A stretch of DNA of 64,000 bases from Rotaria sordida (taxonomy: Eukaryota > Rotifera > Eurotatoria > Philodinida > Philodinidae): contig CAJNOL010000012.1 in the NCBI GenBank assembly GCA_905250125.1, positions 418,155 through 482,154 on the forward strand. Reading direction: 5' to 3'. The notes under the pieces were generated by a model. That model was not told the origin of the DNA. It did not search any database and worked only from the letters and a program-made list of their open reading frames with translations. Within the stretch, counting starts at the first letter, position 1, and each line of letters starts with the position of its first letter. Both the position numbers and the translations under genes were made by a program. This document shows positions 1-13,300 of the stretch, one piece after another.

Positions 1-551
1 ACGTGCATATACACCTTTTGACTCTCGATCTTTTTCTCTCTCTCTCTCTCTTCTCTCTATCCGTCTCTCTTGCTCTCTTTCGTTACTCAAGTGCTCGTCA
101 TTGTCAATTGTTGTATGTTGCTTATTTACATGCACAGACAGACCTTTACTACATATTCCCTTTCCCTCTCTTTACTCCTTTTTTCCAGTTCAATTGATGA
201 CGGAGAAACTGAGTGAGATACTTATGTGTGCGACAATCGATCGTTCATGCTCTTGCTCGTTTTTTTCAAGTGTTCATATGGCAGGCAATGCGACAATAAG
301 AATGAGAAAGAGCAGACATTGATTATGAGCAGTATCCATTGTCATTAGATGTATACAATAGGTAGGGAAAAAAACTTCTAGTTTCGCAAAAGAGAAAGAT
401 TGACAGTTGAGAGTGTAGAGCACAGGTGTTTATCTCTTATAGGTAACCCTATTGTATTAGTCAAGTGTTGATTGATTTTTATTTTTATATATTTAAAAAA
501 TAAAAAATAACAAATTATATTTTGGTAATTTTATTTTATTTAATCTATTAG
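1..551. other. Non-coding lead-in; probable intron of the LMX1-type gene
   Basis: No exon could be supported here. The first coding piece downstream begins right after an acceptor AG at 550-551 and opens in the middle of a LIM-homeobox protein, so this stretch is most simply the 3' end of a long intron whose upstream exon (first LIM domain) is outside the window. A search by eye for a Cys/His-spaced first LIM domain found nothing. A CT-rich low-complexity run lies at about 31-75. Confidence 0.55.
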
Positions 552-1786
552 AATATTCGGTATGCGATGTTCAAGATGTAAAGCAATTCTTCAACCGGAT
601 GAAATAATAATGAAAACATCGGGTCAAGTGTTTCATTTACAATGCTTTAGATGTTCTCTATGTGATGATCATTTGCATAAAGGTGATCCTTATATGTATC
701 GTGATGGTTTACTTCTTTGTCATGCCGACTTTCAATATCATCAACAATCACAACAACAAATTATTTCATCACATCATCAACAACCTACAATTCGATGTAA
801 TCGAAGTAAGTTGAATTTTATTTAATTAAAGAAAAGAAAAAAAATAAACACTTGAAATTTTTTATTGATTAGGTGATGAAGAAGATAGTTATGAAGATGA
901 TTGTTGTTCATCTGATGCTGTTACATTAAGTACTGGTGTACATCAATCTGGACATAATCATTTACGAAATGGTCGTGGACCTAAACGTCCACGAACTATT
1001 CTAACATCAGTACAACGACGTAAATTTAAACAAGCATTTGATGTTAGTTCAAAACCATGTCGAAAAGTAATATAAATAAATTATTGCAATTGATTAATTT
1101 ATTTTTATTTTTATATTCAACAGGTTCGAGAAGGTCTTGCAAGTGAAACTGGTTTATCAGTTCGTGTAGTACAAGTATGGTTTCAAAATGAACGAGCAAA
1201 AGTAAGTTTGAAATAATTCATCGAAAAAAAAAAAAAGAAATAGAAAAAATTTATGAAATTATTTTTTATATATATATTAGATGAAAAAATTACAACGCCG
1301 TCAACAACAAAATAATGCGAATGAAATTAATGAAAAAAAATCGAAGAAAAAACTGACGAATGATGGTCTATTAAATCATTACATGTTTGACGAAGAAGGA
1401 GAAAATATTGGTAAATAATTGTACATATATATTTCATTAAAAAAACTTTTTTGTTTTAAATATATTTAGAAAATAGTCGATGTTCATCAGAAGAATCAAC
1501 AGCACACAGTATTTCAAATGGTTTTGGATCATCAAATGATGAAAATAATAAACATGAATCAGGTATATTGATAAATTGTTTTTATTTGTTAATTATCTTG
1601 AATATTTGTTTATTTTTGATTATTATAGCTGATGGTCGACATCGTCATTTAGTTAATGAAAATTGTTATCCATCACATGAAAATAGTGATGGTGATATTA
1701 ATGAAGATCCAATAAATCGTAGTCAAAATCCAATTGACAAATTATATTCAATGGCACAAAATGCTTATTATTGTTCAGCGTGTTAA
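552..1786 (+). CDS. Lmx1: LIM-homeobox transcription factor, LMX1 type (5' part missing)
   Basis: Exons 552-805, 873-1066, 1124-1201, 1281-1410, 1470-1562 and 1629-1786, stop TAA at 1784-1786; 301 residues are visible. The first exon starts after an acceptor and encodes the second LIM domain ([24 protein letters not shown]), which aligns with LMX1 just after its first LIM domain. Exons 2-4 encode the homeodomain, about residues 120-179: [36 protein letters not shown]. The [10 protein letters not shown] and [11 protein letters not shown] segments are the LMX1 signature and exclude Islet, Lhx3 and Apterous classes. LMX1 proteins are DNA-binding nuclear factors for neuronal and dorsal fate. An acidic, Cys-containing linker precedes the homeodomain, and the tail is Ser/Asn rich. 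LIM domain 1 must be upstream of the window; the alternative, that it was lost, cannot be excluded. Introns are 57-79 bases. Confidence 0.9.
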
Positions 1787-1992
1787 TAGTTTTTTTCCTT
1801 AACTTTTTTGTCTTTTTGTCTATTTGCTGGTCTTGCTTTGCTTTTTTCTCCTCTCTACATGCTCAATATGCTTCTTTTTTTTTTCGTGACATAATTTTAC
1901 TTTTAACAGAAAGAGAGCGGAAGAAATTTTTTTTTTTCGTGGCTATCTTTAGAAAATAATATATATTTGTGCTTATGTACGATGTCAAGATA

Positions 1993-1998
1993 AATAAA
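1993..1998 (+). other. Candidate polyadenylation signal of the LMX1-type gene
   Basis: An AATAAA hexamer about 207 bases after the LMX1 stop codon, followed by an A-rich stretch. It is the first canonical hexamer after the stop. In AT-rich DNA such hexamers occur by chance, so the call rests on position only. Confidence 0.4.
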
Positions 1999-2596
1999 AA
2001 AAACAAATGTTCATACAACGTCTTTGATTATCACATGAAGAAACAGCTCAGCAATTTTCCAATAATAAACTATAGTTAAAAATGGTAATTGTTAAAGAAT
2101 TGAAATAACATACAAGTGAAGTTTGTTAAGTAAAATCTTAGAAAAATATAAATCAAATAATCAAAGTAAAAGAAATTATGTTGTATTATATTATGAAATT
2201 TCCTATGAAAAGTACAAAAAAAAAAAACTAATATAAATTGAAAGAAATCCTACCGTTCGAATTTGTTCTTTTTTTTTTCGTTCTTTTATACGTGTTAATT
2301 TGATTTTAGTGTAAAGGACACCCTAGAGTTTCGAAGAAAATCAAGCCAGTTAAATACTGTATGTACTCTAAAAAGTGAAGATTGAGATAATATGACAGTA
2401 CACATTTATGAGCTTTGAAGTAAAGCTTTGATAATTATATTAATCTAGTTTTAATAATCTATCGCTAAAAGAATATAATGGAGGATAGAATAAATGCTTT
2501 GAATTGCTCTTTTCATTATAGAATGAGAACAGTTAAATTGCCGAAGAATTCGAAATATATAATAAGGGATAGTATGTATCGGAATAATCCAAAAAG

Positions 2597-3330
2597 AATT
2601 CTTTTATCTATAATGACGATCAAAGGTTTACAGCAGTTGCATCTTTGAGTTTTCTTCTCGATGATAATAGCTAGAAAGAATCTGACAAAACATTCGAGTA
2701 GCTGAAAGAATTCTCTATCGGAATTGGTAGGTCTAAAAACATCAATAAAACAGATTGAATGAGGATGTTTAGAAAATCGAGACTTTCAAAACGAGTTTTC
2801 TGGCATCCATTTGAAGATTTTGGAAAGGATTTTATTTGATACAGCAAATAATTCTGAGCAAGATGAGATGTCTCGATTCTCTGTATGATCTTCCTTCATC
2901 GAACTGCACTTAATTTACAGAAGACTAAAAAAAGCATTTTTCTTTTGTTTTTATGAAAAAAATTTAATGATATTCGCCATATTTTAACGCCTTGGGACCT
3001 TCTATAAATTGAATGCAGTTCGATGAAGGAAGGTCATGAAGAGAAGCGAAACATCTCATTTTGCTCAGAATTATTTTCTCTATCAAATAAAACCGTTGTC
3101 AAAAAGCTTGAAGTACATGTCAGGAAACTGAATTTTTGTGATCTCAGTTCTCCAGACATCCTCATCCAAGCAGTTTTATTAGAGTTTTTAGGTCCACCAA
3201 TTCTAATAAAGAATTCTTTCAGTTACTCAAATGTTTTCTCAGATTCTTCCTAGCTATTACTATCGAGACAAAAACTCAAAAATACAACTGCTCTAAGCTT
3301 ATGTCTGTCATTATATATTCTGAAAAGAAA
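2597..3330. repeat. Long imperfect inverted repeat (foldback element)
   Basis: The arms are about 2597-2935 and 2990-3330, with a loop near 55 bases. Read as reverse complement, the right arm follows the left nearly throughout: outer blocks TATAATGAC (2609-2617) and GTCATTATA (3307-3315), then matching segments GAATTCTTTCAG, CCTTCCTTCATCGAACTGCA and AATTCTGAGCAA. Identity by eye is roughly 75-80 percent with small indels. No coding capacity; likely a MITE-like or foldback DNA element. Confidence 0.75.
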
Positions 3331-5506
3331 TAAATAATATTTGTTCAAAAAGTTTTGTTCTATGTTGGTTGTACCAAAAGCCGTGTTTTATCCAGCGTGA
3401 AGGCCGAGAGGATGGCGCTCCTTCCAAGATCTGGTTTACTTTCATGGAGTTTGTGGTTCTTCTACCACATACTACGTGTTTGGACTTTCAAAAATAGTTG
3501 TTCGCCTTTCGAAAGAAAAAAAAATCTCGATAATATACTGACCAAAAGATTTACAGCATTATTTCTTTCGCATATATCTGAGTTGAGAAGTAATAAATCA
3601 TCCAAAGTTTCCTATCAGGAGATGCAGTATTTGACTTCTATGGGTCGTTATTTAAAACAGCAGACTATCAAACTTTTATAAGCTGTATTCTGTAACTCAG
3701 TAAATGAAACTTAACTTTCCATTCAGTTTTTAGTGATGTGTTCTTTTTATGGAAGTGAATATTTAGTTTTCAGAAAAACAATCTTGTGTTAAAGAGCGTT
3801 TGAAAGACTCTATCGATTGTGTATATTTACTAAGTATTTGAAATGTACATTTTTGAGATTAGATAGCATGTTTTATTTTGGGAAGAGAGAAATTACTTTC
3901 ATTGATTACCTATTTTTCAATGAACATTCTAGAAATGCTCATTTATGGCTAGAGTGAGCTTATTTTTTGCAGAGTTTTATGATAAATTATTTTGTTTCTT
4001 TATTTGATGTCCAAATATCACTTGATAAATCGATTAAGTCAAAAGAAGGATTCAAATACTGTACAGGAAGCTGTTTTTTTTGTTATTGAAGCTCCGATAA
4101 GCTATCATTGTCACATAGTTATAGGTTATGATTAAATACATATAAACACTACTGAAAAAGCATTTTATAGAGACTCGAATCATACGTATGAAGTTTCTTG
4201 TGTGACTGTTCATAATTTGCAAAGAACATTGGAAAAACAAGAAAAAGAAAATGTTGGAGAAGCAAGCTCTATTTACTGAGTCACAGAAGACAACCTATAA
4301 AAAATTTATATTCTGTTATTTTAAATAAAGGTTCATAGAAGTCAAATGCTACATCTTCTGTTATGACATTTTGATTGATGTATTATTTCTCAGCTCAGAT
4401 ATTTATCAAAGAAAGAATTTTACAAAACTTATAGTACACCTAGTAAATATCGATGTTAGTGAACGTTTTATTTTATTACAATTTACTTCATAATATTCTA
4501 CATTGTAATTATCATTTGTTTTTATTTATTCATCTTTTGATGAGCTTTATTTCATGGGGTGATCTTTTCGTATGATTAAAATATTAATAATTTAGGTTTT
4601 TGTTTTGAAATAAATTAAAACAAAAGAAAGTTATTATCCGATATCCTAAGCGTAGTATAGATAGATCTCACATTTTGCCCGATCCAATTCTTTTAGGTAC
4701 TCCATGAAAGTATCATCGAAAGTTTAGTTGATTCATATTTTCTTTCAATACACACTCAAATCCGTTAACAAACTTTTTTATCTATTATTTCACTTGTTGA
4801 CAGTCAGGTTTTTATTTAAAAGTTTATTTTCATGAGTAGTTGCAAGTTAAATCTTGGCTATCGAGTTCATTACAATAAAGTGTTTATTTAACATACATAA
4901 TACCGAACAAAACAAAAAACATATTACTGAATAAAATGATTGTGAACTTGCAAATATCACAATGAAAATCATTGGTCTGTAGACATACATTTTCATAGTT
5001 GAATTCGATTTATATGTGTTTTTATGCAATATACTTTACAAATGTCTAGGACATAATATTTATACTAGGAATACATCAGAAATGGATCGTATGATTTTTT
5101 TAAAATCATCAATTGATACTACGTATAATTCAGTAACCGAAACTATGAAAAAAAGAATGGACACGAATATAATATTTATATAGGAAAAAAACCAGTTATA
5201 TTTGATGAATTTGATATAATACATGGTGGATTAATAACGATACTGAAATATATTTCTTGTTTGGTACCAATAAATAATGGATTTTCTTTTGTCCACTAAG
5301 AATAAAGACGTAAGCTAAATTTCTTTTAATAAAAAACGGATGAGTAAACTATACTTTTAAAACTACGCAACGGTGAAACTGTAAGTTAGATTTTAAAAGA
5401 CAATAGAAGTTATGAATAAAAAAGTCACAAACAAAAAATCTATTTGTATTCTATTATATATTTGTTTTTAACTGAGTTGATACAACTTTCCAATTAAATC
5501 AGATTA

Positions 5507-6057
5507 CAGGGCGATCCATCATAAGTAACTTTACGATGAAAAATTTGAATATCTCCACTCTGTTCCATTCTATAGAGCTAATTCTTTTTCGTGATAGAGG
5601 AGCCTTCAGAGTTTTTTTTGCATAAGAACTTTATGGTCTTACAGATCCTAACATGAATCTAAAATTTCGAAGTATATTCTTTCGAAACCTCTATAGAAAC
5701 GAACATCAGCAAGGATAGATATTAAGTAACTCTCGCTTTCACTTCATTGTACTTCAGAAAAGACAGATATGTATATTGATGGTTAGAAAAAAAAACAACC
5801 ATGCATTGTACAACAAAACACACGATCGAATATGTTCGTCGAAGGACAAATTTTTGCATGTATGAATCTGTTAGAGTCATCGTAATTCATTATTGAAGCC
5901 AATGATGATATTTCAAAGCGATATTTATAAATGTTGTCCTTATAGAAAAGAAACTCTGAAGTCTTCTCTATCACGGAAAAGGAAATTAGTTTCGTAGAGT
6001 GGAACAGAGTGAAGATATTCAAATTTTTTATCGTAAAGCTATTGATGGACCACTCTG
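5507..6057. mobile_element. MITE-like foldback element with TA target duplication
   Basis: The element begins CAGGGCGATCCATCA (5507) and ends TGATGGACCACTCTG (6057); the ends are inverted copies with about three mismatches. TA dinucleotides flank both sides (5505-5506 and 6058-6059), as expected from Tc1/mariner-type insertion. The inverted similarity goes about 190 bases inwards (for example TTTACGATGAAAAATTTGAA against its complement near 6020-6045). The interior has no transposase; a 122-codon minus-strand open frame at 5783-6151 is an accident of the right arm. Confidence 0.75.
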
Positions 6058-9000
6058 TATAACTACGCACATTCCACAAATAGAAACAAGGAAAACATTT
6101 TGAAACAATATTAATGAGAATTATATAGTCCATTGAATTGTTAGAATGCATTAACTATCTAATTCGATTGTTATGTCACATTCAAATTTAATTACCTTCA
6201 TTATAACCGTTTAGCAATCGAAGCACAAGAATGATTAGCGTAGCACCTGTAAAGATGGTCGAATGCTTATTAATTACTAGCGGAGAGAAGTATTATCTTA
6301 TCACGTATACATACATATTGCTTTATTGTTTCAAGCATCGAATATATATATAGATGAGCCTAGAGTAGGAAAACATTCATGAATAAATGGTAGAGAGAAA
6401 AACTCATTGGAGAGTAAGAGTGAGAACATTCATGATCACAATATTGTAAGAAAAGACAAGGAAAACGAATGTACGTGAGCATACTTGAAAAGACAACCTA
6501 TACATATCCACGTATGACAGCAGAACGAAACGAGATATAGATAGGATATCCATCTATACGGACTTCACAACGATAATACAGAGAAAAAGATGATGCATAA
6601 AGGATGATATCACTTAACAAACCAGGCATAGTCATTTTCTCATGATTACATGCTTTCTCAAGAGGTTGAATTCAATGACAATACTCACTATACAGTTTAG
6701 GAAACAGAAAACGTTCTTGGTATATAGGCATTCAATTGTAAGACTACATGAATGTACAAATGTCAAACACAATTCATATTTATTAGTGATACAAAATAAA
6801 TGGCGATCTTATTATTTAATTAATACATCAGTTACTGTTTATCTTTTACTCTTATTTTCCTCAAAAGATTGATAATGCAATTCTACACAGTAGAAAAGTC
6901 TGGTATATTCTACTCAATAAATACATTTCTTTGTATTCATAGAATGTCATATGATTAAGAATTAGCATCTCAAAATAACTCTAAAACTCTTCAATCTTCT
7001 TACAATTTTCTCGGAAAATATCTCATTCTTGACATATATTCACAACTTTTGTTGTGAAATACTCTTAACTTATAAGATGAATGAATGCAAGTTACATAAT
7101 ATTATAAGAATCAATTTAGTTAACTAGTTGAGTACAGAATGTGTCATAACAAGAGATGTTAACATGCATCAAGAATGAAATGTTTTTCATAAAAAATTGA
7201 AGATTTTTTAATTTATTTGAGATAATAACTTCAATTATATTACAGTTTTTTGAATGGAAAGAAAGAGCTTTTGTTGAATAGAATATGCAACTTTGTTCAG
7301 AATTACATAGGAAATCTTCTAGGAAGAAAATTGAACTGCCAAGGATAAAAATGGTCGAGATAGGAATAGGGTACTAAGACAATCCTTTATTCTGAATCAC
7401 TAATTATTGTATTAATAAAACTAATTTATATAAACTTATAAAATAAATTCTTGAACTTTAAACATAAAGACACATTTAATAATTTAACCATGTTACTATT
7501 ATTCTCATTTTCTTTATGACGTATATATTAAGTAAAATAAGCTTTCTTTCTATCAATGAATTTTTTAGAAGTACATATTCAAAAGCTTTTTATTTATTTA
7601 TTCAATCGACAAAATAGAATTATTTTTTTTTTATAATATATCTCCGACATTATTTCTATCTAAAGAACTATGATGGAACACAATAGAAGTACTATATTAG
7701 AATACATTAATCGATATACTAGTCATTATTCTTTTCAGATTCTTTATCGATTAGTCAAGATTCTGTTTAATTTTGAATTTCAAATAAAGTTCTTTTTGTT
7801 TTTCGTTGAAAAGACTTTCTGTTTTAACTTCAAGATAACTGTTATATGATGCATATGCATATATGTATATAAACATCTCTCTATTATTTATTCAGTTCTA
7901 CTTGATGATAGTGAAATAGTTATTATATTTCATTTAATGAATAAAAAATATTCTATTCAGAAAATGTACCAATGAAAAGTCATAATGATAGATGAGCCTT
8001 TGTCAATTTTCAGGTGATGATTATGATGGCGACGAATTATAATCAAAGATGTAAATTTTTTATGTAAATAGATTATACTTATTATGCATTTCTTTTGTCT
8101 GCTTGTTGATGAGTATGTCATATTTGCCAAATAATTAAGGGATTGAATTCTTTTCTTTGTTTTTTCTTTAATGTAAATCTTCTGTATTTCGTCTTTTTTG
8201 TATTTCATCTAAAGTTGCACGAACTTGAATATATTCTTGTTATACTGATTATTTTATTTTTGCTTTTTTTTGTGGATTTTATTATAAGATTGAAGGACGA
8301 ATATAGAAGTAACGAAGAATACAAGAGTGCTATTGATCTCAAGAAGACGTTACATTTCAATCAAAGGAACCATAAGAGCATTCAAGAATATAAGAATCTT
8401 GCTTAGAAAAATAGTTCTTGTCTCGTCAGACAAGATTCAAACAAAGTAGATCTCGTCAGAAAGTCATTATGTGTTTTTTCAAAGCAGAATTCTTTGATAA
8501 AATATCAAAAGAAAGAATTTTTAATGAGTCTCAGGCAAAATAATAAGCTGAACAAAATTAATTTCAACAAACATTAGTAAGCATAATGTATATTCTTATA
8601 GATGATGTTACTTTCCGACGAACTCATTATATGATAGACAAAACTGAATAGAACATAGTTGATTAGTTCCATTTGCTTTTCATTCTATTGACAAGCTCAT
8701 TTGTTTATAACATAACATAATAAGGAAGTGCGATATCCATCATTCTGATTTCACACTTAAAAGAGTATCTTTCAAGTAAAACAAGAGAAAACTAATTCAT
8801 ATATTCTAGCTAATTTACTTTCGTATTTGTGTTTCTTTAGAAAAATGAAAAAAAAGTATTTCTTTGTATATAAGAAAAACAAAAAATATAGCAATTTCTC
8901 ATTTGAAAAAACAATTGATTTTGCTTGGAACTTTTTCATAGTATAGAAAGAAAAATAAAATAAAAGCATTGTCGTGTCTTTTTAGAAGATAGCATAGCAT

Positions 9001-9221
9001 TTTATCCTGAACGGATATTACTTTTTTCATTAAAAGAATATTAACTAGATTTTGCAAAAAAGAAAACAACCATGCAGTTTGTTGTCTTATCATAGTTTTT
9101 AAGTAATAGTCTATGATAGAATTTGTTTTTGATAGACAACATAGAAAACATAATGAACTTTAGAAGCTACAACATTTAATTGTATAAATATACATAGAAA
9201 AAACAACACAAAAATAGTTAA

Positions 9222-9243
9222 ATATATATATATATATATATAT
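9222..9243. repeat. (TA)n microsatellite
   Basis: Eleven or so uninterrupted TA units, six bases from the GPCR stop codon. Similar AT runs occur at 29138-29154, 34527-34550 and 35509-35534. Confidence 0.9.
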
Positions 9244-9248
9244 TTAGG

Positions 9249-10360
9249 TTACACCATATTTCTTAAATTATCCAATGGTTGTTGTAGTCTTTGTCGTTGT
9301 ATAGCATCTTCATATGTTGTTGTAGAATAAGATTTAGCTTTACGTTCAAATAAACGTATAACTGAACGTTGAAATGTATATGATATACAAAAGTAAACAG
9401 GAAAATTAATTGCTGAATTAAATGTAACAAAAAAATCTGTAATTTCTCGTATAGCTCGTTTTTTATATGATTCATCAATATAACCCATATTAAGTATAAG
9501 TGATAGAAGCGCATCAGGAAAATAACAACAAATAAAACATCCAATAATAATAATAAGACTTATTGTTAAACGATAAAATGCTGTACCTGTTGATGATTTC
9601 ATACGACAAAGTAAATAAACAATACGTGTATTTAAATAAAAAAGTAATAAGGACGGAATAATTGCTCGAATAAGATCAAATGTAATTGAATAAGCACGAA
9701 ATAAACGTGAACTACCAAATTTTGATAAACGTAGTGGCGAATCGGAATTAATTAAAGTTTGATTGATTGTTGATGATGGAACAATTTCATAACGAAATGA
9801 AACAGGTAAAGCAACAATAAGACTACAGAATATAATTGAATAACATATAATACGAGAATTTTTTTGAACAATAACACGTTTTTGACTATTTCCACTACAT
9901 AATACATATCTATAAATATTTAAACAAAAGAAAAAAAATTTCAACATATATTTTGTAATTAATTAAAAGAATTTTACCTTTCTATAGCTACAATTAGTGT
10001 AAGCCATGCTGCACATAATGTTGAAACTGTATTTATATAATGACAATAACGATAAAGTATAAGAAATAATTTTTTTCCATATTGTTGATCAAATGCTTGA
10101 ATAATAAGTACAATAGAATAGAGTAAATCATTTGAAAGTTTGATTGTATCCGATATAGCCAAAAAAAGAAGAAATTGTGTTGTAAGAAATCGTTGCATAC
10201 TATTTGTAATAAATACAATTATACATAATATATTACCAATAAGACCAGGTAAACAAACAATTGGTATAATATATAAACCAAAAATTATTTGAATATTTTC
10301 AAAGAATTCTTTATCTTTATTATTATTCATTATATTTGTGTGATTTGTTTCAATGTTCAT
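9249..10360 (-). CDS. Rhodopsin-family GPCR, orphan peptide-receptor type
   Basis: Two exons, 10360-9978 and 9909-9249, joined in phase 2 through the arginine of the E-R-Y motif at the end of helix 3; 347 residues. Seven hydrophobic helices are visible. Helix 1 has the G-N pair (LIGNILC, Asn43), helix 2 LAISD (Asp71), helix 3 Cys106 and ERY (127-129). Helix 6 contains FICCYFPD, a version of CWxP, and helix 7 NFPVYF, a version of NPxxY. The short tail is basic then Gln/Asn rich. This is the plasma-membrane receptor pattern of class A families such as FMRFamide-receptor-like proteins, but the ligand cannot be read from sequence. Oddity: no cysteine is seen in extracellular loop 2, so the usual disulfide to Cys106 seems absent. 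Start: first Met before helix 1, preceded by in-frame non-coding sequence. Confidence 0.88.
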
Positions 10361-13300
10361 TGTTTCTTCTAAATAGAATTAATTATATTGAACATGAAAT
10401 ATATGACTTGAACGAGTAAAAAAAGATGTGAAGATTGATGTGTGAGTGGAAAAGAAACAGCTATAATAAAAGATTTACAGGATAGCCAGTGCAAACGATA
10501 AAAAGAGAAAAAAAAAGAAAAAAAAACCATCTATTGCACATGCTACAATCACGACATTGTTTTTCTTCGATTATTACTGTCGAAGATGACATTCTAGGGT
10601 TGACATTATCCGCTAAAGAAATGACAAATATGAAGTTGGATTATGGAAAATATTTCATCTAACAAATTTCATTATTGTCTTTTTTCTCAATCTAACTCAT
10701 GACTGTTATCTACAGCATACATAAAAATAAAACTATAAAAAAGAAGCGAATGCATTGATAGATGTCAATATAATATTTGACATCATTATTATCTCTTTAG
10801 TTACTGTCAAAAGGTAAACACATGTAAAATAGAGCGGCTTTACACTACACACACATTTCCGTTTCTGAACGTAGGACTCTAACATGGATCGTAAAAAAGT
10901 GATAATATTGAAAGCTCCTACTGTTTGACGTTTGTTTTTACGGAAATTTAGCAAAAAAACAATATGCGTTATAAGTGATTACATTACTCTCACCTGGTGA
11001 GAAATCACATGACGCATATATGTGTTGCTGGTCACTAAAGAATTAATATACAATAAAGTACGCAAAGAATGATCATTTAACGATAAAAGATACGAAATAA
11101 TAGAATGACAAAAGAAGAATAGCAAGCAATGTCTATTGTTACTGTAATAACACATATGAAGCCGAATTTGTAATTACAACAAATTAATGATATGTTAGGT
11201 GAAATATAATTTTGTTTCATTAGAAAAGAAAAAACTTTTAGTAACTATATTCAGCATGACATTGGTGATAATAATATAGAAGCACATAGCTCAAGAAGGT
11301 AGACATAATATTAAAATCTCATGCAAGTACGACGTCATCAAATAATTATGATGATATTAAATGATAATTAGTTTTTATTTATGTGACGAGAGAATGATAG
11401 AGAAAACGTTCTTCATAAAAAAGAAAAACACCTATGAATTTCTTCGGCTTTTCCTTATGAACTTAGATCGAACTCATCATATGTTGGAAAATCATAGTTT
11501 CTTTCATAATTAATAGTAAAAAAAATGCATCTCAAGTCTGTCGCAAATTTCATTGAGTTTCTATAAAAAAAGAAAACATGGTAAAGAATTTGAACGTATC
11601 TCATTTTCTCCAGAGTCGATTGCTGAAGCTTTTAATATATTGCAAATAGAGAAACTTGTTCAACTACCTCATTCTACGTATTGTTAGAGAAATTATGTGA
11701 TTAAACGCTCTTCTACTTGATCTATCGTATGATTGATATGAAGAAAACTTATCTCAAAAAAAAAACAGCGACAATTGCAAAGAAATTCTGCGCACCATTA
11801 GTGGAGAAAGAATGTTTTACAAGAATTAGACTCTAAAATGATTTTGTGTTCTTATTTAATAAAATATAAAAAGATCATCGGTCCGAATAAAAAAAAGAAG
11901 AAGACAAATGCTTTTTTTTCTCGGTTCGTTTAATATATATATTACTAGGCGTAAGAACTAGATTAGACAAAGAAAACAGTAGATTTCTATCAAGCATAAT
12001 AATAGCTTATTGTAGACAAATTACAATTTGTCAATGATTTAGAATTTTAGCCTGTAGTTCAAAAAGCTTAGTAATTAACTCGTTCAGCTGCCTCTGCTAT
12101 TCGAAATAGAATGACTAATGTTTATTACAAGAGTATTCATTGAATAGCACCGGAAATGAATATACAAGCATCATCTCAAAGTTTTCTTATCATTATATTG
12201 TAAGAGAAATGCACGAATGGGTATGATTTAGTTATATTTATCATAAATTCGTGAATAGATATTCAATGAAAATAAAAAAGAACTAAGATCAATATATTAG
12301 AATTACTTCGATGAATTTATTTATAGATTTCAAATCTTCTTAAACAAAAAAAAAATAAAGAATAAAATAATTTTTCAGACGATATACGATAAGAAAAATG
12401 TAATTAGTTTAGTTAAAAACATATGTAAAAGATTTCTAAATTGTAACAATAGAATAAAATTAATAGTCACGAAAAGAATAGAACTTGACTATATAACAAT
12501 TAATATATAAAATCACGATAGAAATATTTAATATTATGACATCGATTTTCTCTAAGATCTAAAGTGATAATTGACAGACATCGATTATTGAATACCTTTT
12601 TATTACTGACTTAAATTTCGTTTACTCAAGTATATGTAATGATACCAATTTAATTTCTTATCAAGTGTGATGCCAGAAGACTTGCTAGGAACATAGATAT
12701 CCTAAGACCATTAAGAATGGAGAAGGAGCCACTACTGAAAAGGTAGGGTTCATGACATTGAAGAGAGTCGACTCTTATTGGAGAAAAATGAAAATTCTTT
12801 AAGATTGGAGGTTCTCCTTCCCCGCTCAGGACATCCTTAACTAGAAAGGCACAAACTAATGAAGAATGAACATTGTAATAATTATCATACGGTTATAAGG
12901 CATATGCCTTCGTGTTTTATTGTCGGATACAAAACACCACCGAACAGATGCTATACTGAGGGAGAATAGTCGTCCTCATTACTTTCATATGCAAGAAATT
13001 GAACAGATAGTGCAAAAAAAACGATAAATCATATTCGTGAATAGTACAATCTACATACATGTTCGATGACCTAATATTGAATATGAAAATTATTTTGCCC
13101 AGAAACTCAAAATTATTGACTACTCTAGGATTTTATTAAAGTGTCAATAAATGCCACAGGGTGTTAATATATATGCCGAAAAGTATTTGTCAAATGAAAT
13201 GATTCTCATGATAGGATGATCAACAAAAGGAGGATGAAATATGCAGTATATTATAATAATTAGTGGTGTTTATAATACTATTATGTTACATTAATATCGT

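Larger units (their letters stand above)
1787..9248. other. 7.5 kb gene-free interval between LMX1 and the GPCR
   Basis: Contains the LMX1 3' UTR, two foldback repeats described separately (2597-3330 and 5507-6057), and otherwise AT-rich sequence without recognisable exons. The longest open stretch outside the repeats, 3355-3681 (+), is 108 codons, begins with TTG, lacks recognisable motifs and was not accepted. A run of alternating TA lies at 9222-9243, immediately downstream of the GPCR stop codon. Confidence 0.6.

Noticed and set aside
1..540. First LIM domain exon of LMX1
   Set aside because: Looked for Cys/His spacing and the conserved WHE-C motif in three frames and did not find it; it must be outside the window or lost.
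3355..3681. 108-codon plus-strand open frame
   Set aside because: Begins with TTG, no recognisable domain, no flanking exon pattern; lies beside a foldback repeat and is probably chance or repeat-derived.
5783..6151. 122-codon minus-strand open frame
   Set aside because: It lies mostly inside the right arm of the MITE-like element and shows no transposase motif.
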